DNA from: Pseudomonas sp. R5(2019)
Lineage (GTDB): Bacteria; Pseudomonadota; Gammaproteobacteria; Pseudomonadales; Pseudomonadaceae
NCBI RefSeq assembly: GCF_009905435.1
Contig: NZ_JAAAMT010000006.1
Span: 103,380-167,379 of the forward strand
Reading direction: 5' to 3'
Length of the DNA: 64,000 nucleotides
Shown here: positions 1-8,472 of the stretch, in pieces
How positions within the stretch are numbered: position 1 is the stretch's first letter
Layout: each line of letters starts with the position of its first letter
Notes under the pieces: generated by a model
What the model was told of the DNA's origin: nothing
The model's database searches: none
Seen by the model: only the letters and a program-made list of their open reading frames with translations
Translations under genes and position numbers: made by a program

Positions 1-156
1 GATTCCAAACGCGGGTTGTGCGAGCGTTCGTTGATGACTTGCGAAATGCCCTTGCAGGCTGGTGAGCAAGTGGCTGTCTGGGCTGCAGTATTTTTTCGTG
101 CGATCCCCTACAGTAGAGTCCTGCTGAATCTCCCTGTCGCCTTTGGAGCCCCGCAT

Positions 157-627
157 ATGACGCCCGCGTTGGATTTGTTGAAGAAAGTTCGTGCCGAACA
201 TCGCATCCACAGTTACGAACATGACCCCAAGGCCGCTTCCTATGGTTTGGAAGCTGCGGAGAAACTGGGGCTGAACCCGGCCCAGGTGTTCAAGACCCTG
301 TTGGCCAGCAGCGAGAAGCACGAACTGTTGGTGGCGGTGGTGCCGGTAGCCGGCACTCTGGATCTCAAGGCCCTGGCCCAGGCGGCCGGTGTGAAGAAGT
401 GCGAAATGGCGGACCCTGCAGCCGCCCAGCGGGCAACCGGCTATCTGCTGGGGGGCATCAGCCCGCTGGGCCAGAAAAAACGCCTGCGCACTTTTATTGA
501 CCAGACCGCTCAACCTCAGCCGACGGTGTTTGTCAGTGCCGGCCGGCGCGGCCTGGAAGTGGAACTGTCGGCCACCGTGCTGGCTGAACACACCGGCGCG
601 AAGTTTGCGGATATCGGTCGTCAGTAA
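157..627 (+). CDS. ybaK: YbaK/EbsC family Cys-tRNA(Pro) deacylase
   Basis: A 156-residue protein of the YbaK family, which hydrolyses Cys-tRNA(Pro) mischarged by prolyl-tRNA synthetase; it acts in the cytoplasm. The family lysine sits in the VFKTLLA segment near residue 45, and the LGGISPLGQKKRL and VFVSAGRRGLEVEL stretches are typical of the single-domain editing fold. The frame is open further upstream, but the start at 157 (MTPALDLLKK) gives the usual family length and the expected N-terminus. It stands alone: upstream is the window edge and downstream is a REP-type repeat. Family assignment is strong; substrate is inferred from the family. Confidence 0.9.
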   Translation: MTPALDLLKKVRAEHRIHSYEHDPKAASYGLEAAEKLGLNPAQVFKTLLASSEKHELLVAVVPVAGTLDLKALAQAAGVKKCEMADPAAAQRATGYLLGGISPLGQKKRLRTFIDQTAQPQPTVFVSAGRRGLEVELSATVLAEHTGAKFADIGRQ

Positions 628-684
628 CGGCGTCCGTATTCTGAAATTTCTGTCGGGAGTTGTTTTGCCGGCTGGCGAAAACCT

Positions 685-770
685 GTGGGAGCGGATTTAT
701 CCGCGAATGAACGATGACGCGTAATGCCTCAAACCGCGGTGTTTTCATTCGCGGATAAATCCGCTCCCAC
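685..770. repeat. REP-type inverted repeat pair (family A)
   Basis: Two near-identical arms in inverted orientation (GTGGGAGCGGATTTATCC and its complement) enclose a short spacer, forming a long hairpin between two convergent genes. The same arms recur at 45,520-45,606 and 60,331-60,417. Directly downstream (781-823) is half of the outer arm of the composite element described at 36,001-36,278. Confidence 0.85.
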
Positions 771-847
771 ATGTTCTGCGCCTTAACTGACCGGCATTGA
801 GGCAAGCCTGGCTTCCTACACACCCATTTGCCAATGCCGCGGGGGTA

Positions 848-1927
848 TCAGGCCGCCGAAGCCTGCTGCGCCGCTACGCTGCCGGGAGCCTGGAACAACA
901 CCAGGTGATCGGCCGACACCTTGATACCCACCTCAGTGCCAGGCACATGGTCGATATGGCTCGCGAAGATCGCTTCCAACTGGGTGCCGGTCGGCAGTTG
1001 CAGGCGATACAGGGTGGATGCGCCCTGGAAGCTCTTGCCGATAATCCGGGCCTTCAAGGCGCTGTGCGGCGCGTAGACGATGTCGTCGGGGCGCAGCAAA
1101 ACATCCACCGCGCTGCCGTGGGACCAAGTGTAAGCCCGGTTGCCACGCAACTCGCCCAATTCCGTTTGCACGGTTTCCGGGCTGCTCAGCTGCCCACGAA
1201 TGAAGTACCCCTGGCCAATAAAGCTGGCCACGAATGGGGTCAAGGGTTCGTGGTAGAGGTTGAACGGGGTGTCCCACTGCTCCAGTCGGCCTTCCTTGAA
1301 CACGCCGACATGGTCACTGACGGCAAAGGCTTCTTCCTGGTCGTGGGTGACCAGAATGGCGCTGGTGCCACGGCTCTTGAGGATATCGCGGACTTCATGG
1401 CTGAGGCGCCGACGCAGTTCAACGTCCAGGTTGGAGAACGGCTCATCCAGCAATAGCAGCTGCGGCTCCGGCGCCAGTGCGCGGGCCAGGGCAACGCGTT
1501 GTTGCTGGCCGCCCGACAGCTCGTGGGGGAAACGCTCGCCCAGGCCACCGAGGTTGACCAGCTCGAGCATCTCGGCGATCACCCTGGCTTGCTGCGGGTG
1601 CTTGCGAATGCCGAAGGCAATGTTCTGTGCCACGGTCAGGTGCGGAAACAGGGCGTAATCCTGAAACACCATGCCGATGCGGCGTTTCTCCGGGGCCAGG
1701 GTAAACCCGGCCTTGGAGATCACTTCACCGGCCAGCTGGATTTCGCCTTCATGGATCGGCTCGAAGCCCGCGATGGCACGCAGGGTGGTGGTTTTACCGC
1801 ACCCGGACGAGCCCAGCAGGCAGCCGATGTCTCCGGCATTGAGGTGCAGATTGAGGTTCTGGACAACGCGCTGGCCTTGGTACCCACAGGCCAGGTTGCG
1901 AAGGTTAAGCAGTAAGGGTTGACTCAT
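848..1927 (-). CDS. Fe(3+)-type ABC transporter ATP-binding protein
   Basis: A 359-residue ABC ATPase of the FbpC/PotA-like importer class, predicted to energise uptake from the cytoplasmic face. Walker A is GSSGCGKTT near residue 38, the Q-loop is [10 protein letters not shown], the signature is ELSGGQQQR and Walker B is [12 protein letters not shown] followed by the H-loop [11 protein letters not shown]-terminal TOBE-like region (from about residue 240, including [12 protein letters not shown]) suggests an oligosaccharide/iron/polyamine-type importer. Its ATG overlaps the argF stop by four bases (ATGA), so translation is probably coupled to argF. No permease or binding-protein gene lies nearby, so the substrate is not shown by context; Fe(3+) is a family-level guess. 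Confidence 0.85.
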   Translation of the reverse strand: MSQPLLLNLRNLACGYQGQRVVQNLNLHLNAGDIGCLLGSSGCGKTTTLRAIAGFEPIHEGEIQLAGEVISKAGFTLAPEKRRIGMVFQDYALFPHLTVAQNIAFGIRKHPQQARVIAEMLELVNLGGLGERFPHELSGGQQQRVALARALAPEPQLLLLDEPFSNLDVELRRRLSHEVRDILKSRGTSAILVTHDQEEAFAVSDHVGVFKEGRLEQWDTPFNLYHEPLTPFVASFIGQGYFIRGQLSSPETVQTELGELRGNRAYTWSHGSAVDVLLRPDDIVYAPHSALKARIIGKSFQGASTLYRLQLPTGTQLEAIFASHIDHVPGTEVGIKVSADHLVLFQAPGSVAAQQASAA

Positions 1928-2844
1928 GCGTGGTGATAGGCCGGTTCAACGAGAAATTCAAGCAGCGCTTTTTGCGCATGCAGGCGGTTTTCAGCTTGAT
2001 CCCAGGCGACCGAACGCGGGTCGTCGAGCAGGTCCATGCTGATCTCCTCGCCACGGTGGGCGGGCAGGCAATGCATGAACAGGACATCCTCGGCGGCAAG
2101 GTCGAGCAGCGCACGGTTGACCTGGTAAGGCGCAAACAGCGCCAGGCGGCGTGCAGTTTCCTCTTCCTGGCCCATGGAAGTCCAGACGTCCGTGCTGACC
2201 AGGTGAGCGCCGGCAACGGCGTCTTTCGGATCACGGAAGATCTTCACCCGGTCACCGGCCTGCTCAACGAATACAGGGTTGGGCTCATAGCCTTCAGGGC
2301 AGGCAATGCGCAACTGGAAGTCGAACTGGATGGCCGCTTCTATATAGGTGTTGCACATGTTGTTGCCGTCGCCGATCCAGGCCACGGTCTTGCCCTGGAT
2401 CGAGCCGCGGTGTTCGAGGAAGGTTTGCATGTCGGCCAGCAACTGGCATGGGTGCAGGTCATCGGACAGGCCGTTGATCACCGGTACACGAGAGTTGGCC
2501 GCGAATTCGGTCAGAGTGCTGTGGGCGAAGGTACGGATCATCACCGCATCGAGCATGCGTGACATCACGATGGCGCAGTCGCCGATCGGCTCGCCACGGC
2601 CCAGCTGGGTGTCGCGCGGGGACAGGAAGATGGCCTGGCCGCCGAGCTGGATCATGCCGGCTTCGAACGACAGGCGAGTACGGGTCGAGGATTTCTCGAA
2701 GATCATCCCCAGCACACGGTTTTTCAGAGGCTCGAAGAGTACGCCGCGGTTACGCAGGTCCTTCAGCTCGATACCTCGACGAATCACACTGACCAACTCG
2801 TCTGGTGTGCAATCCATCAGGGAGAGAAAGTGCCTTGCGCTCAT
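1924..2844 (-). CDS. argF: Ornithine carbamoyltransferase, anabolic
   Basis: ArgF (306 residues) joins carbamoyl phosphate and ornithine to give citrulline in arginine synthesis. The carbamoyl-phosphate loop SSTRTRLSF lies near residue 55, [10 protein letters not shown] near 130, the ornithine-loop region [11 protein letters not shown] near 220, and the [12 protein letters not shown] motif near 260. Length and sequence match Pseudomonas ArgF closely. The second of two adjacent Met codons is chosen (MSARHFLSL) because it matches the family N-terminus. Upstream are a promoter and two tandem ArgR-like half sites (2951-2987). It overlaps the downstream ABC ATPase gene by four bases. Confidence 0.96.
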   Translation of the reverse strand: MSARHFLSLMDCTPDELVSVIRRGIELKDLRNRGVLFEPLKNRVLGMIFEKSSTRTRLSFEAGMIQLGGQAIFLSPRDTQLGRGEPIGDCAIVMSRMLDAVMIRTFAHSTLTEFAANSRVPVINGLSDDLHPCQLLADMQTFLEHRGSIQGKTVAWIGDGNNMCNTYIEAAIQFDFQLRIACPEGYEPNPVFVEQAGDRVKIFRDPKDAVAGAHLVSTDVWTSMGQEEETARRLALFAPYQVNRALLDLAAEDVLFMHCLPAHRGEEISMDLLDDPRSVAWDQAENRLHAQKALLEFLVEPAYHHA

Positions 2845-3277
2845 CATTGACTACCTTTTTGCAACAGACCGCAGATGCTCGAAACCAGGTTTTTACGGGA
2901 AAACGTGGGAGACCTGCGGCGTAAGCCGCACGGGGCGACGAAATAGGGGAAGGCGCGATCTTATAATTAAATGTCGCGCCTTACCAATAGGGGCCGACGG
3001 TATGGAGGCAACTCAATGTGTCTGCTACCAAGGCAAAATCTTCGCCAAGCCAGGCGACAGTTGTACACCGAGCCTGTCCGGCATTGCAAACGACGGCGCC
3101 ATCCATCGGCCTGAATGCCGTTTGTCGAGCAAACGATAGCATCATGCGTGGCGTGAGCATGCAGTTGCCTGATGCCGCAGGATTCATGCGGCGAAGGGTT
3201 CTGGTGACCTGATGGGGCCGGCGCCATAGTCGGCTTTTGGCGCCTGCTCACGGGCGCCCGCGACGACGAGGCTGGCC
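2845..3277. other. argF / oxidoreductase divergent intergenic region
   Basis: A 433-base gap between the divergent argF and molybdopterin oxidoreductase genes. It holds the ArgR sites and argF promoter, and a perfect stem-loop (TGCGGC/GCCGCA, 2915-2930) in what would be the argF leader of about 110 nucleotides. Short open frames between 2967 and 3305 have no convincing ribosome binding site or coding character; I see no gene here. Confidence 0.6.
2951..2987. promoter_or_regulatory. Tandem ArgR half sites over the argF promoter
   Basis: On the + strand TGTCGC-N8-AA occurs at 2972-2987, an exact fit to the Pseudomonas ArgR consensus TGTCGCN8AAN5, and a weaker AGGCGC-N8-AA at 2951-2966 lies exactly 21 bases (two helical turns) away in the same orientation. 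A candidate argF promoter on the minus strand (-35 TTGGTA at 2987-2982, -10 TATAAG at 2965-2960, 16-base spacer) is completely covered by the two sites, consistent with repression by arginine-bound ArgR as known for P. aeruginosa argF. Confidence 0.8.
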
Positions 3278-5386
3278 ATGACCAAGACGCTGCATCACCG
3301 TGCATGCCATCTGTGCGAAGCCATCTGTGGCTTGAGTATCGAGACCACCGCCATTGAAGGCGAGCCGGTGCGGATCACCTCGATCAAGGGCGATGCCGAC
3401 GACACCTTCAGCCGTGGGCATATTTGCCCCAAGGCGGTTGCCCTGCAGGATATCCAGAATGACCCGGATCGCTTGCGTCAGCCCATGCAGCGGGTCGGCA
3501 ATGAGTGGCATCCGATCGATTGGGAGGATGCCTTCAAGTGGGTGGCGGAGCGTCTGTCAGACATCCAGCAGCGCCATGGCAAAAATGCCGTCGCGGTGTA
3601 TCAGGGCAATCCGAGTGTTCACAACTACGGTTTGATGACGCACAGCAATTACTTTCTTGGCTTGCTGAAAACCCGCAATCGCTATTCGGCCACGTCCGTC
3701 GACCAGTTGCCCCAGCACCTGACCAGCTACCTGATGTACGGCCACGGCCTGCTGTTGCCGATTCCGGACGTGGATCATACCGACTTCATGCTGATACTGG
3801 GCGGCAACCCGCTGGCGTCCAACGGCAGCATCATGACCGTGCCGGATGTGGAAAAGCGCCTCAAAGCCATCCAGGCACGAGGCGGCAAACTGGTGGTGGT
3901 TGATCCAAGGCGCAGCGAGACGGCGGCCATTGCTGACCAACACCTGTTCATCCGCCCCGGTGGCGATGCGGCGTTGTTGCTGGGCCTGCTCAACACCTTG
4001 TTCCGTGAAGGCCTCACGCGCGATCCGGGCTTGCCGGTCGCCGGGCTCGAGCAGGTGCGCGAGGCGGTGGCGCCGTTCACGGCGCAGGCCATGAGTGCGC
4101 TGTGTGGAATTGCTGCGCCGCAGATCGAACAGTTGGCCCGAGACTTCGCGGCGGCCGACAAGGCCGTGTGCTATGGCCGCATGGGGGTGTCGACCCAAGC
4201 GTTCGGCACCCTGTGTCATTGGCTGGTGCAAATGATCAATCTGCTCAGCGGCAATCTGGACCGGGTCGGTGGCGCACTCTGCACCGAGCCTGCGGTAGAC
4301 CTGGTGGCCAGCACTTCGGGCGGGCACTTCAACCTTTGGCAAAGCCGCGTGTCGGGACTGCCTGAGTACGGCGGCGAACTGCCGGTGGCGGCACTGGCCG
4401 AAGAAATGCTCAGCGAAGGCGAGGGGCAGATTCGGGCGTTGATCACGGTCGCGGGTAACCCGGTGTTGTCCACGCCCAACGGCCGTCGTCTGGAACAAGC
4501 GCTGGACGGCCTGGAATTCATGGTCAGCGTGGATCTGTATATCAATGAAACAACGCGCTATGCCGACCTGATCCTGCCGTCGACCTCAGCGCTGGAGACC
4601 GATCACTACGACACCACCTTCAATATGCTTGCGGTGCGCAATGTCAGCCGTTTCAACCGCGCCATACTCGCCAAGCCCACCGGTGCGCTGCATGACTGGG
4701 AAATTTTTGTCGGCCTGGCGCAAGCCTTTGCGCGCCACAATGCGCTGGACCTCAAGCCAGCCCTGCCACCTGCGCAACTGATCGACATGGGTCTGCGTCG
4801 AGGGCGATATGGTGAGGGGGCGGCCTTCGGTCTTTGCGTCGAAACGTTGCACGAATTCCCACACGGCATTGACCTGGGGCCGCTGCAACCGAACCTGGCC
4901 GCGCGGTTGAAAACGGCTGATGGGCGGATCCAGGCGGCCCCGCAGGTCATTCTCGACGACCTCAAGCGCTTTACTGCCCAGCAGTTGCCGCAGGAGGGCG
5001 AGTTGTTGCTGATCGGCCGCCGCCATGTGCGCAGCAACAACTCCTGGATGCACAACTATCACCGGCTGGTCAAAGGCAAGCCTCGGCACCAGTTGCTGAT
5101 GAACCCCGACGATCTGGCCCGCCACGGGCTGGACGATGGCCAGCGGGTGCGGGTCAGCTCGCGCGTGGGCGTGATCGAAGTGGAGGTGCAGGCCAGCAGC
5201 GACATGATGCCGGGCGTGGTCAGCCTGCCCCATGGCTGGGGGCATGCCAGGCCCGGCGTGCGGTTGGAGATCGCCCAGGGCCAGCCGGGTGCCAGTGCCA
5301 ACGATCTGACCGATGAGCGTCATTTTGATGCGGTGTCTGGCAACGCGGCCCTCAACGGTGTACCGGTGCGGGTGGTCGCCGCTTGA
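3278..5386 (+). CDS. Molybdopterin (bis-MGD) oxidoreductase, FdhF/NarB-like
   Basis: A 702-residue molybdenum enzyme of the DMSO-reductase superfamily. The N-terminus has a [4Fe-4S] motif (CHLCEAICGL around residues 10-18, with the last ligand in RGHICPKA near 50), followed by the molybdopterin domains (ILGGNPLASNGS near 175, VVVDPRRSETA near 210) and a C-terminal molydopterin-dinucleotide binding domain beginning around residue 570 (LLLIGRRHVRSNNSW, VVSLPHGWGH). There is no Tat signal, so it is probably cytoplasmic. No subunit partners or cofactor genes are adjacent. The natural substrate cannot be read from the sequence; the formate dehydrogenase-like label is only superfamily-level. Confidence 0.85.
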   Translation: MTKTLHHRACHLCEAICGLSIETTAIEGEPVRITSIKGDADDTFSRGHICPKAVALQDIQNDPDRLRQPMQRVGNEWHPIDWEDAFKWVAERLSDIQQRHGKNAVAVYQGNPSVHNYGLMTHSNYFLGLLKTRNRYSATSVDQLPQHLTSYLMYGHGLLLPIPDVDHTDFMLILGGNPLASNGSIMTVPDVEKRLKAIQARGGKLVVVDPRRSETAAIADQHLFIRPGGDAALLLGLLNTLFREGLTRDPGLPVAGLEQVREAVAPFTAQAMSALCGIAAPQIEQLARDFAAADKAVCYGRMGVSTQAFGTLCHWLVQMINLLSGNLDRVGGALCTEPAVDLVASTSGGHFNLWQSRVSGLPEYGGELPVAALAEEMLSEGEGQIRALITVAGNPVLSTPNGRRLEQALDGLEFMVSVDLYINETTRYADLILPSTSALETDHYDTTFNMLAVRNVSRFNRAILAKPTGALHDWEIFVGLAQAFARHNALDLKPALPPAQLIDMGLRRGRYGEGAAFGLCVETLHEFPHGIDLGPLQPNLAARLKTADGRIQAAPQVILDDLKRFTAQQLPQEGELLLIGRRHVRSNNSWMHNYHRLVKGKPRHQLLMNPDDLARHGLDDGQRVRVSSRVGVIEVEVQASSDMMPGVVSLPHGWGHARPGVRLEIAQGQPGASANDLTDERHFDAVSGNAALNGVPVRVVAA

Positions 5387-5491
5387 GCGCTGCGATAGTC
5401 TATGGGGCAAGGCCGAGCACCGCGCTCGGGTTTCCGATACAATGCGCCACCGTGCCGGCCAGCATGCCGGAAAGTTCAGCTGAGGTGTTCC

Positions 5492-5827
5492 ATGGATATC
5501 ATCGAAACGATTAAAGAGCAGATTGCCAACAACACCATTCTGCTTTACATGAAAGGCTCGCCAAATGCTCCGCAGTGCGGCTTTTCGGCAAAGGCAGCTC
5601 AGGCTGTCATGGGTTGCGGCGAAAAGTTTGCTTACGTGGACATCCTGCAGAACCCTGAAATCCGCGCCAACCTGCCCAAGTACGCCAACTGGCCAACCTT
5701 CCCGCAACTGTGGGTGGCGGGTGAGCTGGTCGGTGGCAGCGACATCATGGCTGAAATGTTCGCCAACGGTGAACTGCAGACCCTGATCAAGGAAGCAGCC
5801 GCCAAGGCTGAAGCCGCCAAGGCCTGA
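5492..5827 (+). CDS. grxD: Monothiol glutaredoxin GrxD (CGFS type)
   Basis: A 111-residue monothiol glutaredoxin with the CGFS active site (PQCGFSAKA, Cys near residue 29) plus the glutathione-binding WPTFPQLWV and GGSDI elements near residues 66-85. CGFS glutaredoxins carry and deliver [2Fe-2S] clusters together with BolA-type partners. The Met at 5492 gives the family length; the open frame extends further upstream without homology. A rho-independent terminator follows, and the iron-storage gene bfrB lies convergently behind it, so the neighbourhood is iron-related. Confidence 0.95.
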   Translation: MDIIETIKEQIANNTILLYMKGSPNAPQCGFSAKAAQAVMGCGEKFAYVDILQNPEIRANLPKYANWPTFPQLWVAGELVGGSDIMAEMFANGELQTLIKEAAAKAEAAKA

Positions 5828-5841
5828 TTCGGCCCTGAACG

Positions 5842-5879
5842 AAAAAGCCCCGCACTCTGCAAAGAGGCGGGGCTTTTTT
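5842..5879 (+). terminator. Rho-independent terminator of grxD
   Basis: An AAAAAGCCCCGC stem, short loop and GCGGGGCTTTTTTG arm directly after the grxD stop. The A-tract on one side and T-tract on the other let it work in both directions, so it may also serve the convergent bfrB gene. Confidence 0.85.
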
Positions 5880-5900
5880 GTGGGCGTTGTGGGCGCCGAA

Positions 5901-6371
5901 TTACTCGTCCATGTGCGACTGCAGGTAGTTTTCCAGGCCGACCTTGTCGATCAGACCCAGCTGGGTTTCCAGCCAGTCGATGTGCTCTTCCTCGGACTCG
6001 AGGATACCTTCGAGCAGCTCTCGGCTGCCGAAATCGCCTACGGTTTCGCAGTGAGCAATGGCGGCCTTGAGGTCAACCACGCCGGTTTGTTCGATCTTCA
6101 GATCGCACTCGAGCATTTCACGGGTGTGCTCGCCAATCAGCAGCTTGCCCAGGTCCTGAACGTTAGGCAGGCCTTCGAGAAACAAAATACGCTTGATCAG
6201 TTTGTCAGCGTGTTTCATCTCATCGATGGACTCCTTGTACTCGTGCTTGCCGAGTTTGTTCAGGCCCCAGTCCTCGTACATCCGTGCATGCAGGAAATAC
6301 TGGTTGATAGCGACCAGCTCGTTTCCGAGGATCTTGTTGAGATGCTGGATGACGCTAATGTCGCCTTTCAT
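5901..6371 (-). CDS. bfrB: Bacterioferritin (heme type)
   Basis: A 156-residue four-helix ferritin that oxidises Fe(II) and stores iron as a 24-mer. The ferroxidase-centre residues are present ([19 protein letters not shown] near 17-35 and [12 protein letters not shown] near 50), and Met52 in that segment is the heme ligand that bridges subunits. The second metal-binding helix [12 protein letters not shown] lies near 126. Length and sequence match Pseudomonas BfrB. The upstream neighbour on the same strand is bfd, whose product releases iron from BfrB. The 200-base upstream gap is A/T-rich and holds the bfd terminator. Confidence 0.95.
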   Translation of the reverse strand: MKGDISVIQHLNKILGNELVAINQYFLHARMYEDWGLNKLGKHEYKESIDEMKHADKLIKRILFLEGLPNVQDLGKLLIGEHTREMLECDLKIEQTGVVDLKAAIAHCETVGDFGSRELLEGILESEEEHIDWLETQLGLIDKVGLENYLQSHMDE

Positions 6372-6528
6372 GATGGGGTCCTGCCCTTGCGTTATGTGCC
6401 TATGTATGGAAGTTTGAGCCTCGATACTATTACTGTCAAACTTAAGTTATTGAATAATAAGTAAAAATTAATCGGAATAAGAATGTTTGAGTTCTGCATC
6501 TGGACGCTAACTTCTTGAATTGCAGGCA

Positions 6529-6558
6529 TAAAAAAACCGGACGCGAGGTCCGGTTCTT
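6529..6558 (-). terminator. Rho-independent terminator of bfd
   Basis: ACCGGAC/GTCCGGT stem with a T-rich tail on the minus strand, just after the bfd stop and before the bfrB promoter region, so bfd and bfrB are probably separate transcripts. Confidence 0.8.
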
Positions 6559-6572
6559 CGAAAGGGGGCAAA

Positions 6573-6791
6573 TCAGGCGGCGGTAAATTCTACAGGGTAG
6601 GGCAGGGCGGCCTGGGTGGACTGCAGTTGAGCCAGGGTTTCACGCACCACCTGCTTGGCCAGGCACGCGCATTTTCCGCATTGAGTGCCCACGTTGGTGG
6701 CCTCACGAACTTCACGGTAGTTGCAGCAACCATCATAGATAGCATCGCGGATCTGACCGTCGGTGACGCCTACGCAAAGACAAACATACAT
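6573..6791 (-). CDS. bfd: Bacterioferritin-associated ferredoxin
   Basis: A 72-residue [2Fe-2S] protein that passes electrons to BfrB heme to mobilise stored iron. The start at MYVCLCVGVTD is the family N-terminus; the four cluster cysteines are in CLC near residue 4-6 and in TQCGKCACLAK near 38-43, and the GCCNYREVREAT helix is conserved. A longer frame begins upstream but adds no homology. It is divergent from the peroxiredoxin gene, and a Fur-like box (6834-6852) lies about 45 bases upstream, fitting the known induction of bfd under iron starvation. Confidence 0.93.
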   Translation of the reverse strand: MYVCLCVGVTDGQIRDAIYDGCCNYREVREATNVGTQCGKCACLAKQVVRETLAQLQSTQAALPYPVEFTAA

Positions 6792-6833
6792 ATGTGAGAA
6801 CCATCGTTGGTGAGTGCTCAATGCCCAGAAGCT

Positions 6834-6852
6834 TAATGGTAATGAGAATGCT
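6834..6852. promoter_or_regulatory. Candidate Fur box upstream of bfd
   Basis: TAATGGTAATGAGAATGCT keeps the alternating A/T hexamer pattern of Fur sites (core TAATGAGAATG) and lies about 45 bases upstream of the bfd start. Known biology: Fur represses bfd in P. aeruginosa. The match is partial, so this is a candidate only. Confidence 0.6.
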
Positions 6853-7042
6853 TGTCAAAACAACGTTGGAAACGGGCAGGCTAGAGCTGCTGCTGACCTG
6901 CGGAGGGTGGCCGTTAATTGGCTTTTCATCTCGAAATTCGGCGTCGGCGCGATCGCGGTGTATGATGGTCAATTCATGCAATACGGTGCAGGCCTTCATG
7001 GCGTGTCGTGTATTTCATTCAAAACACATCAGGAGATAACGA

Positions 7043-7645
7043 ATGAGCGTGCTCGTTGGCAAAAAAGCCCCAGACTTCGACGTCGCTGCCGTACTTGGCA
7101 CTGGCGAGATCGTAGACAGCTTCAAGCTGTCCGAGGCGATCAAAGGCAAATTTGGCCTGGTGTTCTTCTACCCGCTGGACTTCACCTTCGTCTGCCCGTC
7201 CGAGCTGATTGCTCTGGACCACCGCATCCCTGAGTTCAAGGCGCGTAACGTTGAAGTGATCGGTGTTTCCATCGACTCCCACTTCACTCACAACGCCTGG
7301 CGCAACACCCCAATCGAAAAAGGCGGCATCGGCCCGGTCCAGTACACCCTGGCTGCCGACATGACCCACGAAATCTGCAAGGCCTACGACGTTGAGTCCG
7401 AAGGCGGCGTAGCCTTCCGTGGCGCCTTCCTGATCGACACCAACGGTGTCGTGCGTTCGCAAATCGTCAACGACCTGCCACTGGGTCGTAACATGGACGA
7501 ACTGCTGCGCCTGGTCGACGCTCTGCAATTCCACGAAGAGCACGGCGAAGTCTGCCCTGCCAACTGGAAAAAAGGCGACAAGGGCATGACCGCTTCGCCA
7601 GAAGGCGTTGCTGCTTACCTGAGCGAGAACGCTGGCAAGCTGTAA
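7043..7645 (+). CDS. Typical 2-Cys peroxiredoxin
   Basis: A 200-residue Prx1/AhpC-class peroxidase that reduces H2O2, organic peroxides and possibly peroxynitrite. The peroxidatic cysteine is Cys51 in DFTFVCPSE and the resolving cysteine is Cys171 in GEVCPANW; the conserved Trp/Arg region (FTHNAWRNTP, near 81) is present. It has a GGIG motif (KGGIGPVQY) but ends AAYLSENAGKL without the classic C-terminal YF pair. A good ribosome binding site (AGGAG) precedes the start. It is divergent from bfd, linking peroxide defence with iron storage. It ends in a strong terminator. Confidence 0.94.
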   Translation: MSVLVGKKAPDFDVAAVLGTGEIVDSFKLSEAIKGKFGLVFFYPLDFTFVCPSELIALDHRIPEFKARNVEVIGVSIDSHFTHNAWRNTPIEKGGIGPVQYTLAADMTHEICKAYDVESEGGVAFRGAFLIDTNGVVRSQIVNDLPLGRNMDELLRLVDALQFHEEHGEVCPANWKKGDKGMTASPEGVAAYLSENAGKL

Positions 7646-7658
7646 TCGCCAAGCGCAT

Positions 7659-7690
7659 AAAAAAAACCGGCCTGATGGCCGGTTTTTTTA
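7659..7690 (+). terminator. Rho-independent terminator of the peroxiredoxin gene
   Basis: AAAACCGGCC / GGCCGGTTTTTTT hairpin immediately after the stop codon, with a strong T-tract on the + strand. Confidence 0.88.
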
Positions 7691-7716
7691 TGTAGGAGCC
7701 GAGCTTGCTCGCGATG
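7691..7716 (+). repeat. Single REP-like half element
   Basis: TGTAGGAGCCGAGCTTGCTC is the arm of a pseudomonad REP element, here without an obvious inverted partner, in the gap between two convergent terminators. Confidence 0.5.
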
Positions 7717-7753
7717 ACGTCAGCATGGATAACAAGGGATTCGGACTTGCGCA

Positions 7754-7785
7754 TAAAAAAAACCGGCCATGATGGCCGGTTTCTC
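7754..7785 (-). terminator. Rho-independent terminator of rnt
   Basis: AAACCGGCCATGATGGCCGGTTT stem-loop; on the minus strand it is followed by a run of T residues. It closes the pyrC-rnt transcript. Confidence 0.85.
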
Positions 7786-7800
7786 GAGGTCGGATGTCGA

Positions 7801-8472
7801 TCAGTTGTCGAAATCGTGCCAACCGCCCATTTGTTTCCAGCGGTTGACGATGCCGCAGAACAGCTCTGCGGTCTTTTCGGTATCGTAGCGAGCCGAGTGT
7901 GCCTCGCGCCCGTCGAAATCGATGTCGGCGCTCTGGCAGGCCTTGGCCAATACGGTTTGACCGTAGGCAAGCCCGGCCAGGGTGGCGGTATCGAAGCTCG
8001 AGAACGGGTGGAACGGGTTGCGCTTCATGTCATTGCGCGTCACGGCGGCATTGAGGAAGTTCAAGTCGAAGCTGCTGTTGTGGCCAACCAGGATCGCCCG
8101 CTTGCAGCCATTGGCCTTCAACGCCTTGCGTACGCCACGGAAGATATCGGTCAGGGCGGTCTCTTCGCTGACGGCCATGCGCAGTGGATGATCGAGCTTG
8201 ATGCCAGTGAATTCCAGGGCGGCCGCTTCGATGTTGGCGCCCTCAAACGGTTCTACACGGAAGAAATAGGTGTGGTCTGGGTAGACAAAACCTTTTTCAT
8301 CCATGCCGATGGTGACGGCGGCGATTTCCAGCAGGGCGTCGGTGGCGCTGTTGAAGCCACCCGTTTCGACGTCCACGACAACCGGCAGGTAACCACGAAA
8401 ACGCTCAGCCATCGGGTGGCGCGAGCCAGCACCGTGACCGTCCTGCTCGTCATCAAAATGATCTTCGCTCAC
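7801..8472 (-). CDS. rnt: Ribonuclease T
   Basis: A 223-residue DEDDh 3'-5' exonuclease that trims the CCA end of tRNA and matures stable RNAs. Exo I is [10 protein letters not shown] near residue 32, Exo II is [10 protein letters not shown] near 120 and Exo III is [14 protein letters not shown] near 185, all with intact catalytic Asp/Glu/His. I place the start at the GTG at 8472, which overlaps the pyrC stop as GTGA and gives the family N-terminus (VSEDHFDDE); the longer frame upstream lies inside pyrC and has no family match. Translation is therefore probably coupled to pyrC. Confidence 0.93.
   Translation of the reverse strand: MSEDHFDDEQDGHGAGSRHPMAERFRGYLPVVVDVETGGFNSATDALLEIAAVTIGMDEKGFVYPDHTYFFRVEPFEGANIEAAALEFTGIKLDHPLRMAVSEETALTDIFRGVRKALKANGCKRAILVGHNSSFDLNFLNAAVTRNDMKRNPFHPFSSFDTATLAGLAYGQTVLAKACQSADIDFDGREAHSARYDTEKTAELFCGIVNRWKQMGGWHDFDN

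Noticed and set aside
16..156. N-terminal extension of the YbaK gene
   Set aside because: The extra 47 residues lack homology and the Met at 157 gives the normal family length.
3018..3212. Small gene between argF and the molybdopterin oxidoreductase
   Set aside because: No ribosome binding site, unusual codon use and no recognisable product.
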